A stretch of 64,000 bases of DNA from Vibrio mediterranei (GTDB taxonomy: Bacteria; Pseudomonadota; Gammaproteobacteria; Enterobacterales; Vibrionaceae): NCBI RefSeq assembly GCF_900088415.1, contig NZ_FLLQ01000005.1, forward strand, positions 248,001-312,000, given 5' to 3'. Of the stretch, positions 19,064 to 27,259 are shown piece after piece. The position numbers were made by a program, and so were the translations under genes. The notes below the pieces were generated by a model. That model worked only from the letters and a program-made list of their open reading frames with translations. It was not told the origin of the DNA and did not search any database. Numbering within the stretch: position 1 is the stretch's first letter; each line of letters begins with the position of its first letter.

Positions 19064-20272
19064 ATGAGTATTTTTCGTTTTCCCCCATTAGTTTGGTTGG
19101 GTATCGGCATCTTGATTGTCAGCTTGGGTATACGACAGTCATTCGGTATTTTCATGATGCCTATTTCCGAGCACTTCGAAACTGGGCGAGAGTTCTTTAG
19201 TTTTGCGATCGCATTGCAAAACCTTTTGTTTGGCCTTTTCCAACCCTTTGTCGGGATGGCGGCAGATAAATGGGGTTCAAAACGCATTATTTTAATAGGT
19301 GCTATCGCCTATGCATTAGGTCTCTATCTGACCTCAATAACGAATGAAACCAGTGTTCTTTATCTATCACTAGGTGCGCTTGTTGGTCTAGGTTTGAGCG
19401 CGACAAGCTACGTCATCATTCTAGGAGCAGTCGCGAAAGTCGTACCGGCGGAACACGCCGCGAAAGCATTTGGCTTAACCACAGCGGCCGGATCATTCGG
19501 TATGTTTGCCATGATCCCAGGTGCTCAATTAATGTTGGATGACATGGGTTGGCAAGGTGCATTACAAGGTTTTGCTGCCTTGTGCACTCTGATGGTTGCG
19601 TTTTCACTATTTATGAAATCCTCACGTCAAAATAACGCAGGTAAAACACCGATTGAAGACAACGAGCTAACGCTAAAACAAGCACTAAAAGAAGCATTTC
19701 ATCACAAAGGTTATTGGTTAATTCATGCTGGCTTCTTTGTTTGTGGCTTTCATGTGATGTTTATTGCTACGCACTTGCCAAGTTATCTTGCCGATAAGAA
19801 CCTGCCAGCAAACAGCGCAGCCCTTGCGCTTGCCTACGTCGGTATTTTCAATATCTTTGGTTCGTATTTTTGGGGGCTAATGGGTGACAAATACAGTAAG
19901 CGCCATGTCATGTCGATGCTGTATTTATTCAGAACAGTAGTAATTGCTGCTTTCGTTTCACTTCCCGTAACAGAGTACACAGCGGCGTGGTTTGGTGGTG
20001 CGATTGGCTTCTGCTGGCTTGGCACAGTACCACTTACTTCAGGTTTAGTTCGTCAGATTTTTGGTGCTCGCTATCTTTCTACTCTTTACGGCTTGGTGTT
20101 CTTCACGCACCAAGTGGGAAGCTTTTTAGGGGCATGGGCTGGTGGTAGGATTTACGACTACTATGGTTCCTACGAACCGATTTGGTGGTCGACAGTAGTC
20201 CTAGCCTTTGTGGCAGCACTGATTCACTTGCCGATAAATGACAAGCCATTACGCGTTGCCGCTACTACTTAA
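19064..20272 (+). CDS. MFS transporter, monocarboxylate/OFA-like
   Basis: Major facilitator of 402 residues with 12 predicted helices. It starts SIFRFPPLVWLGIGILIV and has the loop 2-3 motif GMAADKWGSKRIILIG and GFCWLGTVPLTSGLVRQIFG in the second half. The overall pattern (RQSFGIFMMPISEHF near the N-terminus) resembles bacterial monocarboxylate-porter-like carriers. The substrate cannot be told from sequence. It follows the His-tailed small gene closely. Its stop is close to the pst terminator, which faces the other way. Confidence 0.85.
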   Translation: MSIFRFPPLVWLGIGILIVSLGIRQSFGIFMMPISEHFETGREFFSFAIALQNLLFGLFQPFVGMAADKWGSKRIILIGAIAYALGLYLTSITNETSVLYLSLGALVGLGLSATSYVIILGAVAKVVPAEHAAKAFGLTTAAGSFGMFAMIPGAQLMLDDMGWQGALQGFAALCTLMVAFSLFMKSSRQNNAGKTPIEDNELTLKQALKEAFHHKGYWLIHAGFFVCGFHVMFIATHLPSYLADKNLPANSAALALAYVGIFNIFGSYFWGLMGDKYSKRHVMSMLYLFRTVVIAAFVSLPVTEYTAAWFGGAIGFCWLGTVPLTSGLVRQIFGARYLSTLYGLVFFTHQVGSFLGAWAGGRIYDYYGSYEPIWWSTVVLAFVAALIHLPINDKPLRVAATT

Positions 20273-20280
20273 TTGAATAA

Positions 20281-20305
20281 AAAAAGCCCCTCTAACAAGA
20301 GGGGC
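20281..20305 (-). terminator. Terminator of the pst operon
   Basis: Perfect 8-base stem GCCCCTCT (20286-20293) / AGAGGGGC (20298-20305) preceded on the plus strand by a run of A, so on the minus strand a GC-rich hairpin is followed by at least seven T. It acts on transcripts leaving pstB. Confidence 0.85.
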
Positions 20306-20415
20306 AACAGTACCATCGCTTATAGTTATAGTGATATGCCAATAAATTCGGGTCACTCGCTAATTGTTTGATTCAATGGAATCGCGCGATAACTGGAAAT
20401 TGTGTTCAAATGCGA

Positions 20416-21165
20416 TTAACCGAAGTCACCATTTACATAACCTTGAGTACGGTCATCCGCTGGGTTTGAGAAAATAATCGGTGTTTCATTGTGCTCAACC
20501 AGTTCTCCCATTAGGAAAAATGCCGTACGGTCTGAGATACGACGCGCTTGCTGCATTGAGTGAGTCACGATAACGATGGTGTAGTCTTTCTTAAGCTCTT
20601 CCATCAACTCTTCAATTTTATGTGTCGCGATAGGGTCAAGTGCCGACGTTGGTTCGTCCATCAGAATGACATCTGGTTCCATTGCAATAGTACGTGCAAT
20701 ACACAGACGTTGCTGCTGACCACCAGATAAACCAAATGCATGCGACTTAAGACGGTCTTTCACCTCATCCCAAAGTGCGGCACCGCGCAAAGAGCGCTCT
20801 ACCACCATATCAATGTGCTTCTTATCTTTGATGCCTTGAGCACGCAGACCATACGCCACATTCTCGTAAATACTCATTGGGAATGGGTTTGGTTTTTGGA
20901 AAACCATACCGACTTTAATGCGAAGATCAGCCACGTCGATATTGCCATAGATGTCAGTACCATCCATTTCCAGCGAGCCAGTGATTTTCACACCTTCGAT
21001 CAGATCGTTCATACGGTTTAGACAACGTAGTAACGTTGATTTGCCGCAGCCAGAAGGACCAATCAACGCCGTCACTTGGCGAGTTGGAATCGGTAGGTTG
21101 ATCGATTTCAGTGCTTGGTTTTCACCGTAGAAAAGGTCTAGGTTTTCAATATTAAATTTGTTCAT
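20416..21165 (-). CDS. pstB: Phosphate ABC transporter ATP-binding protein
   Basis: ATPase of the high-affinity phosphate importer PstSCAB, 249 residues. Walker [11 protein letters not shown]-loop [17 protein letters not shown] (PstB-specific), signature [16 protein letters not shown], Walker [14 protein letters not shown], and the H-loop in [13 protein letters not shown] are all present. Last gene of the operon, 99 bases after pstA. No phoU or phoBR follows, unlike the E. coli pst operon, which fits the second pst copy of vibrios. Confidence 0.97.
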   Translation of the reverse strand: MNKFNIENLDLFYGENQALKSINLPIPTRQVTALIGPSGCGKSTLLRCLNRMNDLIEGVKITGSLEMDGTDIYGNIDVADLRIKVGMVFQKPNPFPMSIYENVAYGLRAQGIKDKKHIDMVVERSLRGAALWDEVKDRLKSHAFGLSGGQQQRLCIARTIAMEPDVILMDEPTSALDPIATHKIEELMEELKKDYTIVIVTHSMQQARRISDRTAFFLMGELVEHNETPIIFSNPADDRTQGYVNGDFG

Positions 21166-21264
21166 AGTCTTAATCTCTAAATTCTTTATCGTGCAATGTC
21201 GTCATGTTGGGAGTGGCGAGGCTCTTTATGTTCTGGCTTTGCCACTCGACGTCAATAATCTCTG

Positions 21265-22128
21265 TTAGTACGTTGCTGTATTGAAGCGGCTAGCGATAAG
21301 CTTAGTCAGCATATTGATAAGTAGTACAACTACAATCAATACCGTTGCTGTGCCATAAGCTTGATTCCACTCTTCTATTGTGAACAGTTCCGTTGTGAGT
21401 TTATAAAGGTGAACCGTTAGTGTACGACCTGAATCCATCAATGAATCCGGAATACGTGCCACCATACCAGCCGTTAGGAACACTGGAGCAGACTCACCAA
21501 TTACACGACCAATACTAAGAATGACCGAAGTTAAGATACCTGGCATTGCGCTTGGCAAAATAAGGCGCCAGATAGTGTAGATTTTTGAAGAACCAAGAGC
21601 GTACGAACCTTCACGATAAGTTTGTGGTACGGCCATCAATGCTTCTTCTGTAGTACGAATAATAACTGGCAGGATCAAGATACTCAGTGTTAATGCACCG
21701 GAAAGAATCGAGAAGCCAAAACCAAGAATAACCACGAAGAACGTCATACCAAACAGACCGAAAATAATCGACGGAATGCCAGCCAACGATTCAGTACAGA
21801 ATCGAATGACCTTCACTAACTTACTGCCAACTTTGGCATACTCCGTTAAGTAGATTGCGGTCATGATGCCTAGCGGTGCAGCTACTGCAATCGAGGCGAT
21901 AACCATGTAAATGGTTGACACAATCATCGGGAAAATACCGTGCTCATCGCCAGTACGCGTATAGTTATCGGTAATAAAACTCCAGCTTACGTGTTGAAGA
22001 CCATTTGAAAGGATGTACCAAATAATCCAGAACAAGAAACCCACAGTAAGTGCAGCAGCGGCCCATACAAATGCATTCAGAACCGCGTCTTTATTTTGGC
22101 GCGCTTTTTTTAGTTTAACTGTATCCAT
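21265..22128 (-). CDS. pstA: Phosphate ABC transporter permease
   Basis: Inner-membrane permease of 287 residues with six helices, forming a heterodimer with PstC. The EAA-type loop that contacts PstB is visible (TTEEALMAVPQTYREGSYALGSSKIYTIWRLILPSAMPGI, residues around 160-200). It starts five bases after the pstC stop and is co-transcribed with it. Confidence 0.96.
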   Translation of the reverse strand: MDTVKLKKARQNKDAVLNAFVWAAAALTVGFLFWIIWYILSNGLQHVSWSFITDNYTRTGDEHGIFPMIVSTIYMVIASIAVAAPLGIMTAIYLTEYAKVGSKLVKVIRFCTESLAGIPSIIFGLFGMTFFVVILGFGFSILSGALTLSILILPVIIRTTEEALMAVPQTYREGSYALGSSKIYTIWRLILPSAMPGILTSVILSIGRVIGESAPVFLTAGMVARIPDSLMDSGRTLTVHLYKLTTELFTIEEWNQAYGTATVLIVVVLLINMLTKLIASRFNTATY

Positions 22129-22133
22129 AATGA

Positions 22134-23072
22134 TTACTTCGCTTTCTCACGGTTCAAGTAAAGTAGTGCAGCGTTTAGCATCATGATAAACACCAATAAC
22201 ACTACGCCAGTCGCATACAATGCATTAGCGTGAACACCACTTGCGTAAGACATTTCGATCGCAATGTTTGCGGTTAGAGTACGCGCTGAGTCGAGGATAC
22301 TTCCCGGCATCGCAGGCGCATTACCCATGACCATGATGATTGCCATGGTCTCACCAAGTGCGCGACCGATACCTAGAATCACACCCGTCATAATGCCCGA
22401 GCGAGCAGCCGGTACGAGTAGTTTGAAAATGGTATAAATCTTTGAAGCACCAAGTGCTAGTGAACCTTCTTTATAGGTGCGAGGCACTGCACGAATCGAA
22501 GTTTCAGATACGGTAATAACCGTTGGAAGAATCATCACACCCAACACAATGATACCCGCAAGAATCGTGTTACCCGCAGGAACATTAAAGATTTGCTGAA
22601 TCAAAGGCACAATGATGACTAGACCGAAGAAACCGTAAACAACCGAAGGAATGCCTGCCAATAGTTCAACCGCAGGGCGGATAATGTCCGCCAAACGCTT
22701 CGGGGCAATTTCTGCGATAAAGATAGCCGTTAGTACACCTACTGGAACACCGACGACAACCGCACCGAGAGTAGAAACCACCGACGCTACAATCATAGTA
22801 GCAACACCGTAAAGTGCTGGTGGAAGCCAGTTTTGGCCTAAAACAATGCCAGAGACGCCCACTGCTTGGAAAGCAGGAAGACTTTCTTTGAAGATAAAGT
22901 AAGCAATAACCGCTAGCGATACGATACCGATGATTGCACTGGTAAGGAAAAGTCCATGGAAAATTCGTTCTTTCCAATCCACTCGTTTTTGAGCCTTAAG
23001 GCCGCTGCCACGAGTTACGGACTGAGTCGCTTCATTACTCATAAGCTTCTCACTATTTGTTGCGATGGTCAT
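22134..23072 (-). CDS. pstC: Phosphate ABC transporter permease
   Basis: Inner-membrane permease of 312 residues, partner of PstA, with six helices. The EAA loop region contains SIRAVPRTYKEGSLALGASK and the following LLVPAARSGIMTGVIL. The N-terminus before the first helix is long (about 40 residues). A second Met at 23042 has a GAGAAG ribosome-like site, so the true protein may be ten residues shorter. A hairpin lies between pstS and this gene, so it is probably made in smaller amounts than PstS. Confidence 0.95.
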   Translation of the reverse strand: MTIATNSEKLMSNEATQSVTRGSGLKAQKRVDWKERIFHGLFLTSAIIGIVSLAVIAYFIFKESLPAFQAVGVSGIVLGQNWLPPALYGVATMIVASVVSTLGAVVVGVPVGVLTAIFIAEIAPKRLADIIRPAVELLAGIPSVVYGFFGLVIIVPLIQQIFNVPAGNTILAGIIVLGVMILPTVITVSETSIRAVPRTYKEGSLALGASKIYTIFKLLVPAARSGIMTGVILGIGRALGETMAIIMVMGNAPAMPGSILDSARTLTANIAIEMSYASGVHANALYATGVVLLVFIMMLNAALLYLNREKAK

Positions 23073-23113
23073 AATTAATTTCTACTCGTCGAAAGTTCGA
23101 GTTAGACATATAA

Positions 23114-23142
23114 AAGGCTCAGCCCTAAACGGTGGGCTGAGC
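23114..23142 (-). terminator. Hairpin between pstS and pstC (attenuating terminator)
   Basis: Perfect 9-base stem GCTCAGCCC (23117-23125) / GGGCTGAGC (23134-23142), followed on the minus strand by CTTTTATATG. It lies 28 bases past the pstS stop and would let most transcripts end after pstS, raising the amount of binding protein over permease. Confidence 0.7.
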
Positions 23143-23169
23143 AAGGTATTCAATATTTACTGGTAGAGA

Positions 23170-23991
23170 TTAGTTTACTGAGATGTAACCTTTCTTCTCT
23201 ACGATTGCTTGAGCTTCGTCAGTTAGCATCCAGTCAAGGAACTTCTGAGCTTCAGCAGATGGCTTACCTTGTTGGTAAAGCACTAGGAAAGGACGAGCTA
23301 CTTTGTATGAGTCGTTCTTAACATTGTCTACAGTCGCTGGCGTGCCATCGATTTCTAGAGCGTGTACAGAAGTATCAACTGTACCTAGAGAGATGTAGCC
23401 AATTGCGTATGGGTTGCTTGCTACCATAGTCTTTAGTGCACCGTTACCGTTAGCAACTTGAGCGCGCTGAGAGATAGCCGTTACTTTCATGCCGTTGATT
23501 TTTTGCTTCAGGCTCATGATGTCTTCAAATGCGCCACGTGTGCCAGAAGCTGTATCACGAGTGATAGCTACGATAGGCTTGTCTGCACCACCAACTTCTT
23601 TCCAGTTGCTAATTTCGCCTTTGTAGATTGCTGTTACTTGCTCAGACGTTAGACCTTTTAGGTCGTTCGCTGGGTTAACAACAACTGCGATACCATCGCG
23701 AGCAACAACTTCTTCTACTAACGTTGCTTGTTTTTCATCTTCTTTTAGTGCACGAGAAGACATACCCATGTCTGCTGAGCCATCTTTAGCTGCACGTACG
23801 CCCGCAGAAGAACCTGGTCCTTGTACTTCAATGAAAACATTTGAGTTTGCTTTCATGTATGTTTCAGAGAAAACTTCCATCAGTGGAGTTACGCTGCTAG
23901 AACCTACCGCAGAGATAGTTTCTTTAGCTGAAGCTGGAGTCACTGCTAGTGCGCCTAGTAGAGCGATTGCACCGATAACTGTCTTTTTCAT
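23170..23991 (-). CDS. pstS: Phosphate ABC transporter substrate-binding protein
   Basis: Periplasmic phosphate-binding protein of 273 residues. A Sec signal peptide ends at ALAVTPASA-KE. Phosphate-contact motifs are present: AVGSSSVTPLMEVF near the N-terminus, VQGPGSSAGVRAAKDGSADMGMSSR, and TRDTASGTRGAFEDIM. I chose the ATG at 23991 (AGGAAA site 8 bases upstream) rather than the GTG one codon earlier. First gene of the pst operon and, from the Pho-box-like sequence upstream, likely induced by phosphate starvation through PhoB. Confidence 0.96.
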   Translation of the reverse strand: MKKTVIGAIALLGALAVTPASAKETISAVGSSSVTPLMEVFSETYMKANSNVFIEVQGPGSSAGVRAAKDGSADMGMSSRALKEDEKQATLVEEVVARDGIAVVVNPANDLKGLTSEQVTAIYKGEISNWKEVGGADKPIVAITRDTASGTRGAFEDIMSLKQKINGMKVTAISQRAQVANGNGALKTMVASNPYAIGYISLGTVDTSVHALEIDGTPATVDNVKNDSYKVARPFLVLYQQGKPSAEAQKFLDWMLTDEAQAIVEKKGYISVN

Positions 23992-24079
23992 CACAATTTC
24001 CTTTATTGGCTTGATTGCCGAGTTTCATTTGAACGCTGACAAGATTAGTGCCCGAATATGACAGTTGTGTTTCACTTAG

Positions 24080-24097
24080 TTGAAAGGTGTATGACAA
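24080..24097 (-). promoter_or_regulatory. Pho-box candidate upstream of pstS
   Basis: The minus strand reads TTGTCATACACCTTTCAA, fitting the two 7-base repeats with 4-base spacer of a PhoB site (CTGTCAT-N4-CTGTCAC) at 11 of 14 repeat positions. It lies about 90 bases before the pstS ATG. A further lone CTGTCAT half-site lies closer to the gene at about 24058-24064. PhoB binding is inferred. Confidence 0.6.
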
Positions 24098-24204
24098 ATG
24101 ACAAAAACGTTGAGAGGAGCAATTGGGATAAGATCACTAAAAAATCAGTAAGTTAGTGATAGATTTGACTGTAAAACCAAATATGACGACAAAATTATTT
24201 CGAT

Positions 24205-24221
24205 TATATGACTGTCATATA
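24205..24221. promoter_or_regulatory. Seventeen-base palindrome with Pho-like half sites
   Basis: TATATGACTGTCATATA is a perfect odd palindrome around a central T, and contains CTGTCATATAA, a Pho-box-like half. It lies 214 bases upstream of pstS and 45 bases from the helicase terminator, so it belongs to the pstS control region if anything. Confidence 0.4.
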
Positions 24222-24246
24222 ACTGAGGTTTTCAGTTTGAATAGGA

Positions 24247-24274
24247 TAAAAAAAGAGCCTTAATAAGGCTCTTT
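24247..24274 (-). terminator. Terminator of the DEAD-box helicase gene
   Basis: Ten-base stem AAAGAGCCTT (24252-24261) / AAGGCTCTTT (24265-24274), flanked on the plus strand by a run of A, giving a T-run on the minus strand after the hairpin. Confidence 0.85.
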
Positions 24275-24289
24275 AGTAGAAATGATTGA

Positions 24290-25618
24290 TTAAGCGTCTT
24301 CGGCTGGCTTCGGCTTTTTCTTAGGAATAAAGACCGAATCACCCACCGCAACATTTTTGTAGAACGTTTTGTCGCGTTGCGCCGGCTTCTTAGTCGTCGC
24401 TTTCTTCTGTTGAGGTTTACCCTTAGTAGCAGTCGCTTTTTTGTTAAACGCAGGCTTCTTCGGTCTAAAGCCTTTGAACTTACCTTTAAGCCCTTCTAGC
24501 TCAGAGAAAGTCAGGTCTTGTTGTAAGAAGGCTTCAACACGTTTAAAGCTATCCCAGTCTTTAGGGCCTACGAGAGATACCGCATCGCCCTTGTTACCAG
24601 CACGACCTGTACGACCTACTCGGTGTACGTATTCTTCCGTATGTTTTGGCATATCAAAGTTAATTACGTGCGTTACGCTCGCAATATCAATGCCACGCGA
24701 CGCCACATCAGTAGTCACTAGGATCTTAAAGACATGACGCTCGAACTGACTCATAATCGCATTACGTTGAGTCTGATTGAGATTCCCACTTAATGCGACT
24801 GCTTTAAGCTTCTTCTCATTGAGCCATTTAGTAAGACGTTCTGTATCGACACGTGTCGCAGTAAAGATGATGACTTGCTTATACTCTGCTTGCTCAAGAA
24901 TACGCTCTAGAATTGCTTCTTTATGATCAAGATGATCACATAGATAGAATTTCTGAGTAATGTCTTTATGCTCTTCATTCGATACGCCAATCGCAATTCG
25001 TTTTGGTGCATCTAACATCTCAGCTGCAATATCATTTACTTCGGCATGGTCAAGTGTTGCTGAGAACATTAACGTTTGGCGACGACGGTGTTTAGCCGCG
25101 TTATGAATACGACGCAGCTCTGGTGCAAAACCAAGATCTAGCATGCGATCCGCTTCATCAAGAATGAGAGTATCTAAGCCATCAAGGAATAGAGAGCGGT
25201 GCTCAAGGTGGTCAGCTAAACGTCCTGGTGTCGCGACGATAAATTTTGGGTAACGACGCAGCGCTTTTACTTGATCGTTAAAGTTCTCACCACCTAAGAT
25301 CAGCGTGGCATCGTAAGATAAGCCACCAAGCATCGATTTTAGTTCGCCATAAACTTGCTTCGCCAATTCACGTGTTGGTGCAAGAATAACAGCACGAGGA
25401 TCTCTTGCTGAGAATGCTTTGCTCTTGAGTGCTTTATGGAGCATCGGCAATACAAATGCCAAAGTCTTGCCAGAACCAGTCTTCGAAGATGCCAACAGAT
25501 CCTTTCCAGCAATAGCTACTGGAATAGCTTGCTTTTGAATATCAGTCGCTTTCTTAAAGTCATAATGACTTAAGTTCTTCAGTAGTCGGTTATCAAGGCC
25601 AAGTTCTTTAAATTGCAA
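24290..25618 (-). CDS. DEAD-box ATP-dependent RNA helicase (RhlE/SrmB type)
   Basis: RNA helicase of 442 residues. I place the start at a TTG (25618) because AGGAG lies 8 bases upstream and the protein then begins QFKELGLDNRLLKNL, the usual Q-motif context; an ATG at 25663 would add 15 unrelated residues. Motifs in order: ASSKTGSGKT (I), PTRELAKQ (Ia), TPGRLADHL (Ib), DEAD (II), SAT (III), TDVASRGIDI (V), HRVGRTGRAG (VI). The C-terminus is a Lys-rich tail for RNA binding. Members act in ribosome assembly or RNA decay, often in the cold. Confidence 0.93.
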   Translation of the reverse strand: MQFKELGLDNRLLKNLSHYDFKKATDIQKQAIPVAIAGKDLLASSKTGSGKTLAFVLPMLHKALKSKAFSARDPRAVILAPTRELAKQVYGELKSMLGGLSYDATLILGGENFNDQVKALRRYPKFIVATPGRLADHLEHRSLFLDGLDTLILDEADRMLDLGFAPELRRIHNAAKHRRRQTLMFSATLDHAEVNDIAAEMLDAPKRIAIGVSNEEHKDITQKFYLCDHLDHKEAILERILEQAEYKQVIIFTATRVDTERLTKWLNEKKLKAVALSGNLNQTQRNAIMSQFERHVFKILVTTDVASRGIDIASVTHVINFDMPKHTEEYVHRVGRTGRAGNKGDAVSLVGPKDWDSFKRVEAFLQQDLTFSELEGLKGKFKGFRPKKPAFNKKATATKGKPQQKKATTKKPAQRDKTFYKNVAVGDSVFIPKKKPKPAEDA

Positions 25619-26031
25619 TGCGTGTACTCCTAAAAGGTCGTGCAGATAAAAATGAGCGCGCATAATACCTGATAATTGTCATGGTAACCAGCAATGTCAG
25701 TCACCCAGAAATTTGCGTTCCCTTGCTTCATTGTAGGAGATGTCCCACTTAATATGGCCCAAATTCTGCTTTCCTTAGATAAAATCTGACGATACAGTGA
25801 CTTATCGTGTTCTCGCGTTAGAATTTTGACAGAGATCACATTATCCTATGCCAAATTATTCTCATAATTAAGAAAGAGGAAGTTTAACCGCAAAATCGCG
25901 TAATTTTTTGGTTTTTCTGACTTTTAAATAATTTGCGTTCTTAAAATTAGGCACTAAACTCAAAAATAGCCTCAATGCGATGAATTAAGTAGCAGGGCTG
26001 TTTTAAATACTAAATCCTGAAGGAGCTTATA
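25619..26031. other. Intergenic region between the helicase and lpp
   Basis: About 410 bases without a convincing gene. It contains the divergent promoter regions of the helicase (minus) and lpp (plus). A possible lpp promoter is TTGCGT (25933-25938), 16 bases, TAAACT (25955-25960), placing transcription about 65 bases before the lpp ATG. Short frames exist on both strands but have no ribosome sites or family likeness. The helicase leader may be long, as is common for cold-induced helicase genes. Confidence 0.4.
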
Positions 26032-26280
26032 ATGAAGAAAGTTTTAATTGCAGCAGCAGCGTCATCAGTTCTACTACTAGCTGGTTGTGCATCTGGTCCA
26101 GACGAAGCAACAACAGCAAAAATGGATGACCTAAGCAACCAAGTAAGCCAACTAAGCTCTGACGTGCAAGCACTGAAGAACGAAGTTCAAATGGGTAACA
26201 AAAACGCAATGGCTGCTCAAGAAGAAGCTGAGCGTGCAAACGAGCGTATCGACAACATCGCTCAGTCTTACACTAAGTAA
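26032..26280 (+). CDS. lpp: Major outer-membrane (Braun) lipoprotein
   Basis: Eighty-two residues. The signal peptide ends with the lipobox LLAGC (Cys18 lipidated), followed by a heptad-repeat coiled coil (MDDLSNQVSQLSSDVQALKN) and the C-terminal YTK whose final Lys is joined to peptidoglycan. It ties the outer membrane to the cell wall. The ribosome site AAGGAGC lies 7 bases upstream. The convergent neighbour is an L,D-transpeptidase of the family that makes this very link. Confidence 0.97.
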   Translation: MKKVLIAAAASSVLLLAGCASGPDEATTAKMDDLSNQVSQLSSDVQALKNEVQMGNKNAMAAQEEAERANERIDNIAQSYTK

Positions 26281-26300
26281 GCAAAAAGAATACTAAGAAA

Positions 26301-26328
26301 AACACCCGCTTTATGCGGGTGTTTTTTT
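26301..26328. terminator. Bidirectional terminator between lpp and the L,D-transpeptidase
   Basis: Nine-base stem AACACCCGC (26301-26309) / GCGGGTGTT (26315-26323) with T-run on the plus side and A-rich sequence before it, usable in both directions. Confidence 0.9.
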
Positions 26329-26347
26329 ATATCTGTAAATCGACCAG

Positions 26348-27259
26348 TTATTCTAAGTCATCCATAGCCGGTACAACTTCAATCGGCACACCATTTTGTG
26401 CTAACACCGCCGCGCGAGCAATTCGGTCATTAATACCGTACTCGTCAAGCCACCAAGTCAACTCTTGAGGTATGTCCATTTCCTTTTTAGTCCCATCACT
26501 TCGGGTCAAAGGTTCATGTGCCTCAATAAACACACTTCTGTCTGGCTCTAATGCGATCTTGATAGGCTCATCAATGATTCTTACTTGCATACCTATTTTC
26601 GCTTGGTGGAATAACCAATCAATGTCTTTCGGGTCCATTCGGATACAACCAGCACTTACCCTCAGACCAATACCAAAGTCTTTGTTAGTTCCATGGATCA
26701 AGTAAGAGCCCGTCCCGTACGCAAGTCGCATCGCATAGTCTCCGAGCGGGTTTTCCGGGCCAGCGGGAACAACTTTTGGCAGCTCAACACCTTTAGCTAA
26801 ATACTCTTTACGAATTGAAGTAGGCGGCGTCCAAGTTGGAGCCTCTCTCAATTGACTGATTTTCGTTGTCATTTCCGGTGTATCTTGACCAATTCGACCA
26901 ATACCTACAGGAAAGATGTGAACCAGATTTTTGTCAGGTTCAAAATAGTACAACCTCAGCTCAGCCAAATTGATCACGATGCCTTTATAATCGACATGCG
27001 GCAAAATAGCCTGACTGGGAATGGTCAGAACGTAGCCTTCTTTGGGTAAGAAAGGATCCACACCCTTGTTTGCTGCCATTAGAGACAGAAAGCCAACATC
27101 ATACTGCTTAGCAATATCAGACATGGTTTCCCCAGCCACCACACTGTGATACTGCAACGTTCCCACCATATTACTCCCGTCAGTCGGAAGGTTGTAGGTG
27201 GCGGCACTCAACCAGTGTGAAAAGCCCAAACAGGCGGCTAAAAGGGTTTTACGTAACAT
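26348..27259 (-). CDS. L,D-transpeptidase (ErfK/YbiS/YcfS/YnhG family) with LysM
   Basis: Periplasmic enzyme of 303 residues: signal peptide (about 1-20, ending LSA), LysM motif around 35-80 (YHSVVAGETMSDIAKQYDVG), and the YkuD catalytic domain with His in YLIHGTNKDFG and catalytic Cys in SAGCIRMDPKDI. This family links the Braun lipoprotein Lys to meso-diaminopimelate or makes 3-3 crosslinks. I use the ATG at 27259, which forms TGATG with the photolyase stop, so it is coupled to the photolyase operon. Its gene lies beside lpp, its probable substrate. Confidence 0.93.
   Translation of the reverse strand: MLRKTLLAACLGFSHWLSAATYNLPTDGSNMVGTLQYHSVVAGETMSDIAKQYDVGFLSLMAANKGVDPFLPKEGYVLTIPSQAILPHVDYKGIVINLAELRLYYFEPDKNLVHIFPVGIGRIGQDTPEMTTKISQLREAPTWTPPTSIRKEYLAKGVELPKVVPAGPENPLGDYAMRLAYGTGSYLIHGTNKDFGIGLRVSAGCIRMDPKDIDWLFHQAKIGMQVRIIDEPIKIALEPDRSVFIEAHEPLTRSDGTKKEMDIPQELTWWLDEYGINDRIARAAVLAQNGVPIEVVPAMDDLE

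Noticed and set aside
25630..25839. Minus-strand open frame of 69 codons before the helicase
   Set aside because: It overlaps the helicase start, has no ribosome site and no recognisable family.
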